The notes: a model not told the origin generated them from the letters alone. 64,000 nucleotides of DNA from Roseiarcus sp963809245 (GCA_963809245.1 CAWEIU010000012.1:124001-188000), one strand, 5' to 3'; shown: positions 1 through 9,312, counted from the first letter of the stretch. Made by a program: numbers and translations.

Positions 1-633
1 TTCGTCCACTACTACATCGTGAACAAGCTGTTCGAGAAAGGCCTGATCTCGGAAGGCTCGCTGCTGGAGATTCTGCACAGTCACTCGAACGTCGTCTTTC
101 AGCCGGAGTTCGACGATCCCCGCTACAACGGCGTCAATCCTTACGCCCTCGGCTTCGCGATGATGCAGGACATTCAGCGCATTTGCGTCGCCCCGACAGC
201 CGAAGATCACGAGTGGTTCCCCGACTTGGCGGGGCGGACCGACTGGCGAGGCGCCTTGAAGGACATCTGGTCGAACTTCCGCGACGAGTCCTTCGTGCGG
301 CAGTTCCTCAGCCCGCACCTGATCCGGCAGTTCAAGCTGTTCGCGTTGTCCGACAAGGCCGAGGAGCCGAACTATCGGGTCGAGGCGATCCACGACGCCG
401 AAGGGTATCGGCGGGTGCGGGAGATCCTCGCCGAGAGTTACGACATCGGCGGCAGCGAGCCGGACATCCAAGTCGCGGACGTCGACCTTCTCGGCAACCG
501 CGAACTCATCCTGCAGCACAACGTGCGCGACGGGGTGCGGCTCGACGTCGGAACACGCGACGAAACGATCCGCCACATCCGCCGCCTGTGGGGCTACGAC
601 GTGCGCCTCGAGGAAGTGCACGCGGCCGCTTGA
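1..633 (+). CDS. SpoVR family protein, C-terminal part (5' end outside window)
   Basis: The reading frame is open from base 1 (FVHYYIVNKLFEKG...) and ends at a TGA at 631-633, so only about 210 C-terminal residues are visible. The blocks SHSNVVFQPEFDDPRYNGVNPYALG and the acidic, histidine-containing segments are characteristic of SpoVR/YcgB proteins. In proteobacteria these usually sit in an operon with a PrkA-type serine kinase and YeaH, which would lie to the left. Biochemical function is poorly defined. The family identification is confident; nothing can be said about the promoter or the true start. Confidence 0.9.
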   Translation, partial: FVHYYIVNKLFEKGLISEGSLLEILHSHSNVVFQPEFDDPRYNGVNPYALGFAMMQDIQRICVAPTAEDHEWFPDLAGRTDWRGALKDIWSNFRDESFVRQFLSPHLIRQFKLFALSDKAEEPNYRVEAIHDAEGYRRVREILAESYDIGGSEPDIQVADVDLLGNRELILQHNVRDGVRLDVGTRDETIRHIRRLWGYDVRLEEVHAAA

Positions 634-712
634 GGGCCGTCGCCATCCAGCGCGCGATGCCGGCCGCCCGGGGGCGCACGCCTTCGCCAGCGCCCGCCGC
701 AAGGCGCCCCTT

Positions 713-1378
713 TCAGCCGCCCGGCGAGCGGAAGCGGAACACTCCGGCGCGCTTGATCTCGGCGTCTTCCAGCGCGCGCGTCACTGGGACGCTGTATTCG
801 GTCACGCATTCCAGCCTGTCGAGGGCGAGATAATTGCGGCGCGGGTCGCCGATGAGGACGAGCGCGCCACGCGCGGCGAGCGTCTCGAGCCACGCCGTCA
901 CGGCCTCCGCCATGTCCTTTTGATAGGAGACGTCGCCGGCAAGGATGACGTCCCAGCCGCGGTCGACGCCGACGACGTCCTCCGCCAGCACACTGACCGC
1001 CGCGCCGTTCTCGGCCGCGTTCATCTCGATCGCGACTTGAGCAAATTCGTCGATATCGCTCGCCTCAACCTGCGCCGCCCCCGCCATCGACGCCGCGATG
1101 GCGACGAGGCCCGAGCCGGAGGCGAAGTCGAGCACGCTGCGGCCGGCGACGAAGTGGGGATTGTCCAGGACGTAGCGCGCCAGCGCCTGACCGCCCGCCC
1201 ATGCGAAAGCCCAGAACGGCGGCGGCAGCCCCATCTCGCCGAGTTCGTCCTCGGTCTTGCGCCAGAGATCTACGGCTTCGTCGGCGAGGCGCAGGCGCAT
1301 GGTGGGCGCCAAGGGCGGCGCCAGGAGCCGCGTGTTGTCGCGGATGAACGAAGCTCGCTCTTCCGCCGTGCGCTTCAT
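713..1378 (-). CDS. class I SAM-dependent methyltransferase (ETF-beta/Nnt1 lysine methyltransferase-like)
   Basis: A 221-residue protein with a Rossmann SAM-binding loop VLDFASGSG (about residues 82-90) and a GDVSYQ block at about 148-153 in the position of the catalytic post-motif. This resembles the family that contains ETF-beta lysine methyltransferase and ribosomal L11 methyltransferase relatives. The ATG at 1378 overlaps the TGA of the preceding UPF0262 gene as ATGA, so I prefer it to a TTG nine bases upstream. It is the last gene of the murA operon. The substrate is not predictable from sequence alone; a protein-lysine target is inferred from family. Confidence 0.8.
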   Translation of the reverse strand: MKRTAEERASFIRDNTRLLAPPLAPTMRLRLADEAVDLWRKTEDELGEMGLPPPFWAFAWAGGQALARYVLDNPHFVAGRSVLDFASGSGLVAIAASMAGAAQVEASDIDEFAQVAIEMNAAENGAAVSVLAEDVVGVDRGWDVILAGDVSYQKDMAEAVTAWLETLAARGALVLIGDPRRNYLALDRLECVTEYSVPVTRALEDAEIKRAGVFRFRSPGG

Positions 1379-1860
1379 GTCTTCCAATGTAATGCGGAGA
1401 GAAGCGTGAAAAGGCGGCGCGAGGTCGCCTCGTCGATGTCGACCTTGTCAGCGAAACGGGACGCGACGAGCTCGGCGCCCTCGTTGTGGAGCGCCGACCG
1501 CTCGCGGTCGATCGCCTCGATCTGGCGCGGGCTGGCCGAGCGGATCGCAGAATAATAGGTCTCGCAGACCAGAAAATAGTCCTTCAGCAGCGGCCGAAAC
1601 GGCGTCATCGAGACGGAGAACTCCGAGACGATGGCGCCGCTCGCCGAGCGCACCTCGAAGTTCAGCCGCGATTCGGACTGCGCGACCCTCAAGCTGTAGG
1701 GCCCCTGGTCGCGGCCGGGGACGCCAAAACGGTTCTCTTCGACGAGATCGAAGATCGCGACATCGCGCTCATGATCGCGGTCGGCGACGCCGCGCGGAAT
1801 GGAAGCCTCGTCGAGCTTCACCGCGACGATGCGATTCCGCGATGGCGCGGCCTCGCTCAT
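1375..1860 (-). CDS. UPF0262 family protein
   Basis: A 161-residue soluble protein without a signal peptide or membrane segment. The conserved stretches HERDVAIFDLVEENRF and PFRPLLKDYFLVCETYYSAI are those of UPF0262, a family of unknown function largely confined to alphaproteobacteria and regularly found after hisD. Its ATG overlaps the hisD stop by four bases (1857-1860) and its own stop overlaps the next gene, so translation is probably coupled. No catalytic residue pattern is recognised. Confidence 0.88.
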   Translation of the reverse strand: MSEAAPSRNRIVAVKLDEASIPRGVADRDHERDVAIFDLVEENRFGVPGRDQGPYSLRVAQSESRLNFEVRSASGAIVSEFSVSMTPFRPLLKDYFLVCETYYSAIRSASPRQIEAIDRERSALHNEGAELVASRFADKVDIDEATSRRLFTLLSALHWKT

Positions 1861-3161
1861 GCCGCCCCGCCCCCCGCGAGGCGCAATGCAACCGAACGCG
1901 CGTGAGCCTGCAGGCCCTCAGCCTCGCCGAGCGTGACCGCGGCGGGCCCCAGCGCCGCAAGCGATTTGGCGTCGCACTTCAGAATCGAGGTGCGCTTGAG
2001 AAAATCGGGCACGCCGAGTCCGGAGGAAAAGCGCGCCGAGCGCGAGGTCGGCAGGACGTGATTCGAACCGCCGACATAGTCGCCGATCGCCTCCGGCGTG
2101 TAGGGGCCGAGAAAGATCGCGCCCGCATTGTTGATCTTGAGGCTCAGCGCGTCGGCGTCGCGCGCGATGATCTCGAGGTGCTCCGGGGCGAGCCGATCGA
2201 CGAGCGGCGCCGCCGCGGCGAGGCTGGGCGCGAGGATGATCGCGCCGTAGTCGCGCCAGCTCGCGCCGGCGATCGCCGCGCGCGGCAATTCGGCGAGCTG
2301 GGCCTCCAGGGCCTCGCTCACCGCGCGCGCCACGGCCACATCGTCGGTGATGAGGATCGATTGCGCCGCCTCGTCGTGCTCGGCCTGGGCGAGCAGATCG
2401 GCGGCGACAAAACGCGGATCGGCGCTTTGATCGGCGAGCACCACGACCTCCGACGGCCCGGCGATCATGTCGATGCCGACGACGCCGAAGACGCGCCGCT
2501 TCGCCGCCGCGACATAAGCGTTGCCGGGGCCGACGATCTTCGCCACTGGCTCGATGCTCTCGGTCCCAAAGGCGAGCGCCGCGATCGCCTGCGCGCCGCC
2601 CAGGCGATAGATTTCGGAAACGCCGGCGATCTTCGCCGCGGCGAGCACCAGCGGGTTCAGCTTGCCATCCGGCGTCGGCACGACCATCGCGATGCGACGG
2701 CAGCCCGCGACCTTCGCAGGGGCCGCGTTCATGATCACCGACGAGGGATAGCTCGCGGCGCCTCCAGGCACGTAAAGTCCGACGGAATCGATCGCACGCC
2801 AGCGCCAGCCGAGTTCGACGCCGAGCCCGTCGACGAAGGCGACGTCGGCAGGGGTCTGGCGCTGATGGTAGGCGAGCACCCGTTCGTGCGCGAACTCCAG
2901 CGCCCGCAGCGCCTCGCGATCGCAGGCGGCGACCGCGGCCTCGATTTCCTCGGCGCCGACGCGAAAGCCAGAACGCGTCAGATCGACCCGATCGAATCGC
3001 AATGTATATTCGGCGACGGCGGCGTCGCCGCGCGCCCGGACCTCGGCGATGATCGCAGCGACCGCCGCATCGACGTCGACGGAGGATTCGCGCTTGGCCT
3101 CGAGCAACGCGCGGAAGCGCGGCTCGAAATCCGCCGCGCCCATGTCGAGGGTGATCGCCAT
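1857..3161 (-). CDS. hisD: histidinol dehydrogenase
   Basis: Catalyses the last two steps of histidine synthesis: oxidation of L-histidinol through the aldehyde to L-histidine with two NAD+, using zinc. The 434-residue product has the usual length. GPGNAYVAAAKR, the GPSEVVVLAD block and the late APEHLEI segment carrying a metal-site histidine are all present. A frame extension to 3221 exists, but it would overlap the upstream gene; the ATG at 3161 (MAITLDMG) gives the standard N-terminus and leaves a 20-base gap. It sits in the rhizobial arrangement murA-DUF2948-hisD-UPF0262, away from the other his genes. Confidence 0.96.
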   Translation of the reverse strand: MAITLDMGAADFEPRFRALLEAKRESSVDVDAAVAAIIAEVRARGDAAVAEYTLRFDRVDLTRSGFRVGAEEIEAAVAACDREALRALEFAHERVLAYHQRQTPADVAFVDGLGVELGWRWRAIDSVGLYVPGGAASYPSSVIMNAAPAKVAGCRRIAMVVPTPDGKLNPLVLAAAKIAGVSEIYRLGGAQAIAALAFGTESIEPVAKIVGPGNAYVAAAKRRVFGVVGIDMIAGPSEVVVLADQSADPRFVAADLLAQAEHDEAAQSILITDDVAVARAVSEALEAQLAELPRAAIAGASWRDYGAIILAPSLAAAAPLVDRLAPEHLEIIARDADALSLKINNAGAIFLGPYTPEAIGDYVGGSNHVLPTSRSARFSSGLGVPDFLKRTSILKCDAKSLAALGPAAVTLGEAEGLQAHARSVALRLAGGGAA

Positions 3162-3181
3162 CCGTGGACTCCGTGAATTCG

Positions 3182-3640
3182 TCAGAAGGATTCCGCGCTC
3201 GTCAAGGCGTGCCCGGGGCACTCGTGCGCGGGACGGCGCGGTCCGATGTCGCGCAGCTCAGCCTCGAGGCACTCGACTTCGAGGCGTACGATGGCGCCGT
3301 CCGCGAAAGCGAGCAGCACCATGCCGGAAGGCGGATCGGTCGTGTCGAAGGTCACCGCCAGCAGGTTCAGCGTCGCGCGGTCGTCGCGGTCGGCCAGGCC
3401 GAGATGCGACACTTTGAGAACGCGGTCGAAGCGCAGCACCGAGCCGACGCGCTCCGAGCGGCCCTCTTTGGCCGCCGCCCAATCGAACCGCATTGAGCTC
3501 AGCAGAAAGCGCTTCTGCTTGGGCAGATAGGCCATGTCGGGCCGCCGCAGACACGAATCCTGAATGTGCGCGGAGATGACGCCCAGACCTTCACGGTCGA
3601 GCGCGACGAGCTTGAGCAGGTTCGAGGAGGAGGCGGTCAT
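3182..3640 (-). CDS. DUF2948 family protein
   Basis: A 152-residue protein from ATG 3640 (MTASSSNLLKLVALDREGL). The SAHIQDSC and YLPKQKRFLL blocks and the C-terminal VECLEAELRDIG are the family's hallmarks. Function is unknown; the family is nearly always encoded between murA and hisD in Hyphomicrobiales. Only two bases separate it from the murA stop codon, so co-transcription is certain in practice. A longer reading frame to 3676 would run into murA and is not favoured. Confidence 0.87.
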   Translation of the reverse strand: MTASSSNLLKLVALDREGLGVISAHIQDSCLRRPDMAYLPKQKRFLLSSMRFDWAAAKEGRSERVGSVLRFDRVLKVSHLGLADRDDRATLNLLAVTFDTTDPPSGMVLLAFADGAIVRLEVECLEAELRDIGPRRPAHECPGHALTSAESF

Positions 3641-3642
3641 GC

Positions 3643-4932
3643 CTATCCCGGCACTCGTTCGATGTCGGCGCCGCAAGCGGCGAGCTTGTGCTCGAGCCGC
3701 TCGAAGCCGCGGTCGAGGTGGTAGACGCGATTGACCGTCGTCTCGCCTTCCGCCGCCAGCGCCGCGATGACGAGCGACACCGAGGCGCGCAGATCGGTGG
3801 CCATCACCGGGGCGCCGATGAGGCGCTCGACCCCCTCCACCACCGCGGTGTCGCCGTCCAGCCGAATGCGCGCGCCCAGACGCGCGAGCTCTTGGACGTG
3901 CATGAAGCGATTCTCGAAGATCGTCTCGGTGATCCGCGAGGCGCCGCGCGCACGCGTCATCAGCGCCATGAACTGCGCTTGCAGATCGGTCGGGAAGCCC
4001 GGGAAAGGCGCCGTCGAGATATCGACCGCGCCGATGCCGGCCCCGTTGCGCATCACCCTGACGCCGCGATTGTCGCTGGAGACGCTCGCGCCCGCTTGGC
4101 TCAGCGCGTCGAGCGCCTCCTGGAAAAGATCGGGCTGGATGCCGTCGAGCAGAATGTCGCCGCCCGTCATCGCCACCGCGGTCGCGTAGGTGCCCGCCTC
4201 GATGCGGTCGGGCAGCACGCGGTGATGCGCGCCGTTGAGGCGGGCGACGCCGGTGATTTCGATCGTCGGCGTGCCGGCGCCGTGGATGCGCGCGCCCATC
4301 TTGTTGAGGCAGTCGGCGACATCCTTCACCTCCGGCTCACAAGCAGCGTTGCGCACCAGGGTCGAGCCCTGCGCCGTCGCCGCCGCCATCAGCGCCGTGT
4401 GAGTGCCGCCGACGGTGACCTTGGGAAAGACGATCTCGCCGCCGGTCAAGCCCTTGGGCGCCTTGGCGACCACGTAGCCGGCGTCGATAGCGATGTCGGC
4501 GCCGAGCTTTTCGAGCACCATCAGCAGGAAGTCGACCGGCCGCGTGCCGATCGCGCAGCCGCCCGGCAGCGAGACGCGCGCTTCGCCCGTGCGCGCCAGC
4601 AGCGGCGCGATCACCCAGAAGCTCGCCCGCATGCGCGAAACAAGATCATAAGGAGCGGTGGTGTCGACGATCGTCTTGGCGCGCAGGTGCGCAGTCTGGC
4701 CTGCGGTCGCCTCTTCGCCGAGACGCTTGCCGTCGACCGAGAAGTCGACGCCGTGATTGCCGAGGATGCGCGCGAGCTGGCTGACGTCCGCCAGGCGCGG
4801 CAGGTTTTCCAGCGTCAGCGTCTGGTCGGTAAGGAGCGACGCGATCATCAGCGGCAGCGCCGCATTCTTGGCGCCGGAGATCGGAATCACGCCCTGCAGC
4901 TTCGCGCCGCCCCGGATTTGTATGCGATCCAT
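3643..4932 (-). CDS. murA: UDP-N-acetylglucosamine 1-carboxyvinyltransferase
   Basis: First committed step of peptidoglycan synthesis: transfer of enolpyruvate from PEP to UDP-GlcNAc in the cytoplasm. The product is 429 residues with the N-terminal GAKNAALP loop (K22, N23) and the mobile loop SLPGGCAIGTRP. The latter holds the nucleophilic Cys126 that fosfomycin alkylates in this family, so this copy is of the fosfomycin-sensitive type. It heads the five-gene minus-strand operon. The start ATG at 4932 yields the standard MDRIQIRGG opening. Confidence 0.97.
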   Translation of the reverse strand: MDRIQIRGGAKLQGVIPISGAKNAALPLMIASLLTDQTLTLENLPRLADVSQLARILGNHGVDFSVDGKRLGEEATAGQTAHLRAKTIVDTTAPYDLVSRMRASFWVIAPLLARTGEARVSLPGGCAIGTRPVDFLLMVLEKLGADIAIDAGYVVAKAPKGLTGGEIVFPKVTVGGTHTALMAAATAQGSTLVRNAACEPEVKDVADCLNKMGARIHGAGTPTIEITGVARLNGAHHRVLPDRIEAGTYATAVAMTGGDILLDGIQPDLFQEALDALSQAGASVSSDNRGVRVMRNGAGIGAVDISTAPFPGFPTDLQAQFMALMTRARGASRITETIFENRFMHVQELARLGARIRLDGDTAVVEGVERLIGAPVMATDLRASVSLVIAALAAEGETTVNRVYHLDRGFERLEHKLAACGADIERVPG

Positions 4933-5031
4933 GCCTCGATCCTTCCGATGAACCCGATTCGCCCGTCTCTAAACACTGCGGCGATGATAGGATCGCCGCA
5001 CGATCTAGATTCCTCAAGTGCCGCGCGCCTT

Positions 5032-5062
5032 CGGCGAAAAACCGGCGTCCACTTTTTCGCCG
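5032..5062. repeat. dispersed palindromic repeat / hairpin after the small basic gene
   Basis: Perfect 10-base inverted arms, CGGCGAAAAA (5032-5041) and TTTTTCGCCG (5053-5062), around an 11-base core CCGGCGTCCAC, followed by a CTCTAG. The layout GAAAA-CCGG-CCAC-TTTTC followed by CTCTAG is one I recognise as a common intergenic element of Hyphomicrobiales. Read on the minus strand it lies just after the 57-residue gene and could also end its transcript. Confidence 0.6.
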
Positions 5063-5068
5063 CGCGCT

Positions 5069-5242
5069 CTAGACGCCAGAGCCCTTGTTCGCGCGTTCCG
5101 GCGGCTCGTCGCTCGCCGCCTCTTGCTTCACGGCGCGGCCGCGCTGCTGCGCCTTGCGGCGCTTCAGATTTTCCCGCAGCGCCGCAGCCAGGCGCTCGCG
5201 CCGCCGCTTCTCCTCGACTTCCCGCGCTCCGTCCCGGCTCAT
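5069..5242 (-). CDS. small basic conserved protein (57 residues)
   Basis: MSRDGAREVEEKRRRERLAA begins a highly charged, helical-looking protein rich in Arg, Lys and Glu; the core KRRRERLAAALRENLKRRKAQ is the type of short conserved hypothetical protein frequent in Hyphomicrobiales. I chose ATG 5242 because the frame upstream loses this charge pattern. There is no signal peptide or membrane segment. The gene lies about 100 bases after recN on the same strand and just before a palindromic repeat. Function unknown; DNA or RNA contact is only a guess from charge. Confidence 0.6.
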   Translation of the reverse strand: MSRDGAREVEEKRRRERLAAALRENLKRRKAQQRGRAVKQEAASDEPPERANKGSGV

Positions 5243-5340
5243 GGCCGCCTCGCCGACAACAAACGCGCTTGATAGGCCGGCGCCGAAAGCCGGGCAAGCC
5301 ATATTCCCCGCAATCCCCGCCGCCCCTGCCCGCTGGGACG

Positions 5341-7011
5341 CTATCCAGCCTTCTCGATCAGGCTTTCGGCGGCCAGGCGCGCCGCGACGGTGATTTCGGC
5401 GCCGGCGAGCATACGCGCAATTTCTTCACGGCGCGCCAACGGGTCGAGCGGCAGCACCTTCGTCGCCACGCGCTCGCCCTTGCCGACCTCGCTCTTCATG
5501 ATCTTGAGGTGTCGGTGCGAGCGCGCCGCCACCTGCGGGGCGTGCGTGACTGCGAGCACCTGCGCTTTGGCCGCGAGGCGCGCCAGCCGCTGCCCGATCG
5601 CGTCGGCGACCGCGCCGCCGACGCCGGTGTCGATCTCGTCGAAGACGAGCGTGGGCGACGTGCCGCGTTCGGCGAGCGACACCTTGAGCGCGAGCAGAAA
5701 GCGCGCGAGCTCGCCGCCCGAAGCGACTTTCATCAGCAGACCGGGGCGCGAACCCGGATTGGTCTGGACGCAAAATTCGGCGCGGTCGTAACCGTCCGGG
5801 GAGACGAGCTTCTCGTCGCGGGCGATCTCGACCGTGAACCGCGCGCGCTCCAGCTTCAGCGCGGGAAGCTCGGCGTTAACCGCTTGCTCGAGCTCGCGCG
5901 CGGCGCGCTGTCGCGCCTTCGACAGCCCCGTCGCCGCAGCCGCGTAAGCCGCCGCGGCGGCGCGCGCTTCGGCTTCGAGCGCGGCGATGCGCTCCTCGCC
6001 GGCGCTGAGGTCGGCGAGTTCGTTCGCGTATTTCTGCGCCAACGCCGCCAAGCCATCGACCGGCGTCGAATATTTGCGCGACATGCCGCGCAGCGCAAAC
6101 AGCCGCTCCTCGCAGCGCTCGAGTTCGCGGGGATCGAAGTCGCAGGCGGTGAGCGCGTTCTCGACGGCTTGCGTTGCGAACTCGAGCGCCTGCATCGCCT
6201 CGTCCAGGGCGAGCACGCTCGGCTCGATCAAGGTCGGCGCCTGTGGCATGCGACGCTGCAGGCGCCGCGCGATCGCCGAGAGCACGGGCAGGATCGCCGC
6301 ATCGCCGGAGAGATTGTCGTGCGCCTCGCGGATGTCGGCGGCGACCTTCTCGCCCTGCATCATGCGCGCGCGCGCCTCGGCGAGCGCCTCTTCCTCGCCG
6401 GGGTTCGGATCGAGGCGCGTAAGCTCCTCGTGCGCGTGGCGCGCGAAGTCCGCCGCCCCCCGCGCCGCCGAGACGCGCGCCCGCTCGGCGGCGAGTTTGG
6501 TCTCGGCTTCGCGCAACGCGGCGTAGGTCGAGCGTGTCGCCTTCACAGAGGCTTCCTGGCCGCCGTAAGCGTCGACCAGTGCGCGATGCGTCGAAGCGTC
6601 GAGTAGCGCGCGCTCGTCATGCTGGCCGTGAATCTCGACCAGATCGGCCGCTACGGCGCGCAGCGTCTGCGCGCTGACGCTCTGGTCGTTGATGAAAGCG
6701 CGGGTGCGCCCATCGGCCATTTGGACGCGGCGGAAAATGAGTTCGCCGTCCGCAGCGATCTCCTGCTCGGCGAGCCGCACGAAGGCGCGGTGGGTCGGCG
6801 GCAGATCGAAGGTCGCGGCGACCTGCCCCTGCGTCTGGCCTTGACGCACCAGACCGCCATCGCCGCGCGCTCCGAGCGCCAGCGACAGCGAATCGAGCAG
6901 AATGGATTTTCCTGCGCCGGTCTCGCCGGTGAGGATCGTCAGGCCGTGCGAAAACTCGAGGTCCAACTGATCGATCAGCACGATGTCGCGGATCGAAAGC
7001 CGGGCGAGCAT
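5341..7011 (-). CDS. recN: DNA repair protein RecN
   Basis: SMC-like ATPase of 556 residues acting in recombinational double-strand-break repair. Walker A GETGAGKS is at residues 29-36, a long alanine/arginine/glutamate-rich coiled coil fills the middle, and the C-terminal ABC signature region and Walker B with LVFDEIDTGVGG are intact. Length is normal. The gene starts 18 bases after the bamD stop, so the two are likely one transcript. In many relatives ligA follows recN; here a small basic gene and then murA follow instead. Confidence 0.96.
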   Translation of the reverse strand: MLARLSIRDIVLIDQLDLEFSHGLTILTGETGAGKSILLDSLSLALGARGDGGLVRQGQTQGQVAATFDLPPTHRAFVRLAEQEIAADGELIFRRVQMADGRTRAFINDQSVSAQTLRAVAADLVEIHGQHDERALLDASTHRALVDAYGGQEASVKATRSTYAALREAETKLAAERARVSAARGAADFARHAHEELTRLDPNPGEEEALAEARARMMQGEKVAADIREAHDNLSGDAAILPVLSAIARRLQRRMPQAPTLIEPSVLALDEAMQALEFATQAVENALTACDFDPRELERCEERLFALRGMSRKYSTPVDGLAALAQKYANELADLSAGEERIAALEAEARAAAAAYAAAATGLSKARQRAARELEQAVNAELPALKLERARFTVEIARDEKLVSPDGYDRAEFCVQTNPGSRPGLLMKVASGGELARFLLALKVSLAERGTSPTLVFDEIDTGVGGAVADAIGQRLARLAAKAQVLAVTHAPQVAARSHRHLKIMKSEVGKGERVATKVLPLDPLARREEIARMLAGAEITVAARLAAESLIEKAG

Positions 7012-7029
7012 GATTGCGGCCCCGGCCCG

Positions 7030-7929
7030 TCAGGAAGGAACGACGGAGTGGTAGAGCTTGGAAATCCAGGATTGCTGGTTTTCCCGCGGCTGCAAGCCGT
7101 TCCCCTTCAGAAGATTGTAGGCGTCCTTGTACCACTGCCCGTCGGGGAAGTTGTGGCCGAGCACCGCCGCCGCCGTCTGCGCCTCGTCGGAGACGCCGAG
7201 GCCGAGATAGGCTTCCGTCAAGCGATAGAGCGCCTCTTCGGAATGGCGCGTCGTCTGATAGGACGTCAGCACGGCGCGGAAGCGGTTGATCGCGGCGGTG
7301 TAGTTGCGCCGGTTGAGATAGAAGCGCCCGATCGACATCTCCTTGCCGGCGAGTTGATCCATCGTCACGTCGATCTTGAACTTGGCGTCGCTTACATATT
7401 CGGAGTTCGGGTAGTCGTGCACGACCTTCTGGAAGGCGGCGAGCGCCTTGGCCGCGCGATCCTGGTCGCGCGACACGTCGGGGATCTGATTGTAGTAGGA
7501 GCTCGCCTCCATGTAGAGCGCATAGGCAGCTTCCTGGGACTTGGGATAGAGCTTGATGTAGCGCTCGGCCGACAACTCGGCGCTGTCGTAGTCGCCGCCC
7601 TGGAACTGGGCGTAGGTCGTCATCAGCAGACCTTTGCGCGCCCAGTCCGAATCGGGGAACTGAGTGCCGAGGTCGGTGAACTTCTTTGCCGCTTCGGACG
7701 GCGACCCGTTGGCGAGTTGAGCGAGGCCCTGGTCGTAGACTTTGCTCGCCGGAACGTCCGGCTCGATGACCATCTTGTACTTCTCGCCGCCGAACGGATT
7801 GAATTCATCGAAGATTGAGCACGACGCGATCGGAAGGGCCGCGCAGAGAATCAGCGCGCTCCGCAGGACCAACCGCGACGCACGAAAACGAGGAACGAAC
7901 GCGCGGGAAGTCAAAGCGGCAAGGGTCAT
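7030..7929 (-). CDS. bamD: outer membrane protein assembly factor BamD
   Basis: Lipoprotein of the BAM complex that helps insert beta-barrel proteins. The 299-residue precursor has a hydrophobic signal sequence ending in a lipobox IASC with Cys37 as the lipidated residue, followed by TPR-type repeats (DSDWARKGLLMTTYAQFQGGDYDSAE and similar). Previously called ComL. The gene lies between lpxC and recN on the minus strand, a recurrent alphaproteobacterial order. Confidence 0.94.
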   Translation of the reverse strand: MTLAALTSRAFVPRFRASRLVLRSALILCAALPIASCSIFDEFNPFGGEKYKMVIEPDVPASKVYDQGLAQLANGSPSEAAKKFTDLGTQFPDSDWARKGLLMTTYAQFQGGDYDSAELSAERYIKLYPKSQEAAYALYMEASSYYNQIPDVSRDQDRAAKALAAFQKVVHDYPNSEYVSDAKFKIDVTMDQLAGKEMSIGRFYLNRRNYTAAINRFRAVLTSYQTTRHSEEALYRLTEAYLGLGVSDEAQTAAAVLGHNFPDGQWYKDAYNLLKGNGLQPRENQQSWISKLYHSVVPS

Positions 7930-8096
7930 TCGGTGAACTCAAAAGGTTGCGCTGGCCGAAGCCGACCATCCAATCCGCGCTCTTTACCTTAGTCTGCGCC
8001 TACGCGCCACCCGCACGGCTCTCGCTCGCGGCGACAAAGACACACTGTTGCACGGAAAAGCAGAAGTTTCGCGCGCGCCCTGCTGGAGGCCGGGCC

Positions 8097-9047
8097 TCAG
8101 TCCGCATTGGCGGCGAAAACGGTGGCCATGCGCCCGACGGCGCCGGCCCCGGCGGAATAGACCTTGCGCGGCGCGCCTTCGACGATTTCGTAGGCGTGGC
8201 GATCAGCGAACATTGCCGACAGCATCATGGCGTTGATGGTGTGGCCGGGGCGATAGGTCCGGTAGCAACCGATGATCGGCGAGCCGGCGAGCGAAAGATC
8301 GCCGATGGCGTCCAAAGTCTTGTGGCGCACGAACTCGTCGTTGAAGCGGAGACCCTCGGGATTGAGAATCGCTTCGCCGTCGAGCGCGACCGAATTCTCG
8401 AGCGAGGAGCCGAGGGCGAAGCCGGCCTGCCACAACTTCTTGACGTCGGAAACGAAACCGAACGTGCGCGCGCGGGCGATTTCTTTACGGAAGACGTTCG
8501 GGCAGAGGTCGAATACGCGGTGCTGACGCCCGATCGTGCCGCAGGTCTCGAAATCAATCTCGACGTCGAGACGGAAGCCGCGGCTGGCGGGACGCAGTTC
8601 GGAATAAGAGCGGCCCGATTCGACTCTGATTGGACGAAGCACACGAATGAAGCGGCGAGGCCGGGATTGCTGGGCGAGGCCGATGGCGTCGATCGCCTCG
8701 ACGAACTGGGCGGCCGAGCCGTCCATGATCGGCATTTCCGGCCCGTCGATCTCGACCAGCGCGTTGTCGACATGCAGGCCGGCCAGCGCCGCCATCACAT
8801 GCTCGACCGTCGAGACCGCGGCGCCGGTGGAATCGCCGAGAACCGTGCACAGCGACGTCTGCGTCACATTCGTCCATTTGGCTTCGATCAGGCGCTCACG
8901 CCCGTTAGGCAGCCCGGTGCGCAGGATGACAATGCCGGTGTCGACGTCGGCGGGATGCAGGACCAACCGGGCGGGCGTAGCCGAATGAACGCCAAGACCG
9001 CTAATCTCCACGCGGTCGCGCAGCGTCGTCTGGTAACCCAACTTCAT
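8097..9047 (-). CDS. lpxC: UDP-3-O-acyl-N-acetylglucosamine deacetylase
   Basis: Zinc amidase that commits UDP-acyl-GlcNAc to lipid A synthesis. From ATG 9047 (MKLGYQTTLRD) the protein has 316 residues. The zinc ligands are visible as His83 (VEHVMAAL), His242 and Asp246 (RHKTLD), and the catalytic His269 (PGHT). An in-frame upstream ATG at 9068 would add seven residues outside the family norm. The gene is separated from ftsZ by a strong terminator and about 265 bases, so it probably has its own promoter. Confidence 0.96.
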   Translation of the reverse strand: MKLGYQTTLRDRVEISGLGVHSATPARLVLHPADVDTGIVILRTGLPNGRERLIEAKWTNVTQTSLCTVLGDSTGAAVSTVEHVMAALAGLHVDNALVEIDGPEMPIMDGSAAQFVEAIDAIGLAQQSRPRRFIRVLRPIRVESGRSYSELRPASRGFRLDVEIDFETCGTIGRQHRVFDLCPNVFRKEIARARTFGFVSDVKKLWQAGFALGSSLENSVALDGEAILNPEGLRFNDEFVRHKTLDAIGDLSLAGSPIIGCYRTYRPGHTINAMMLSAMFADRHAYEIVEGAPRKVYSAGAGAVGRMATVFAANAD

Positions 9048-9167
9048 CAATCGACCGTCCCCGCTCAACTTACCCGCTGGAGAAGAATTCGCCGCAATTC
9101 CGCGGTCTTATGCTCCCAGCAGCTTGTCGCGACCATAGGCGCCTCCCCGCCCGCGGCAAAATCACCT

Positions 9168-9190
9168 TTCGTGAACATTCGTTACACGAA
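9168..9190. promoter_or_regulatory. inverted repeat upstream of lpxC (possible operator)
   Basis: TTCGTG (9168-9173) and CACGAA (9185-9190) form perfect six-base arms 11 bases apart, about 120 bases upstream of the lpxC start in an AT-richer part of the ftsZ-lpxC gap. A site for a dimeric regulator is possible; I do not recognise the regulator. Confidence 0.3.
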
Positions 9191-9260
9191 TTAGCAACCA
9201 TGCATTTGAATGGCGTAACAAAGGGTTAGCGACATTCTCAGATGTGACTTCCGGAACATG

Positions 9261-9289
9261 AAAAGGCCGCCGCGCAAGGCGCGACGGCC
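9261..9289 (-). terminator. rho-independent terminator after ftsZ
   Basis: Read on the minus strand, GGCCGTCGCGC and GCGCGGCGGCC pair over 11 bases (one G-T pair) around a three-base loop and are followed by TTTT. It lies 24 bases past the ftsZ stop and ends the ddl-ftsQAZ transcript. Confidence 0.85.
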
Positions 9290-9312
9290 GTCGCCGGCGA
9301 AAAATCACCGAA

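Noticed and set aside
3688..6606. Very long open frame (about 970 codons) on the plus strand
   Set aside because: It is antisense to murA, the small basic gene and recN, is rich in Arg, Ala, Asp and His without any domain, and reflects high-GC codon bias.
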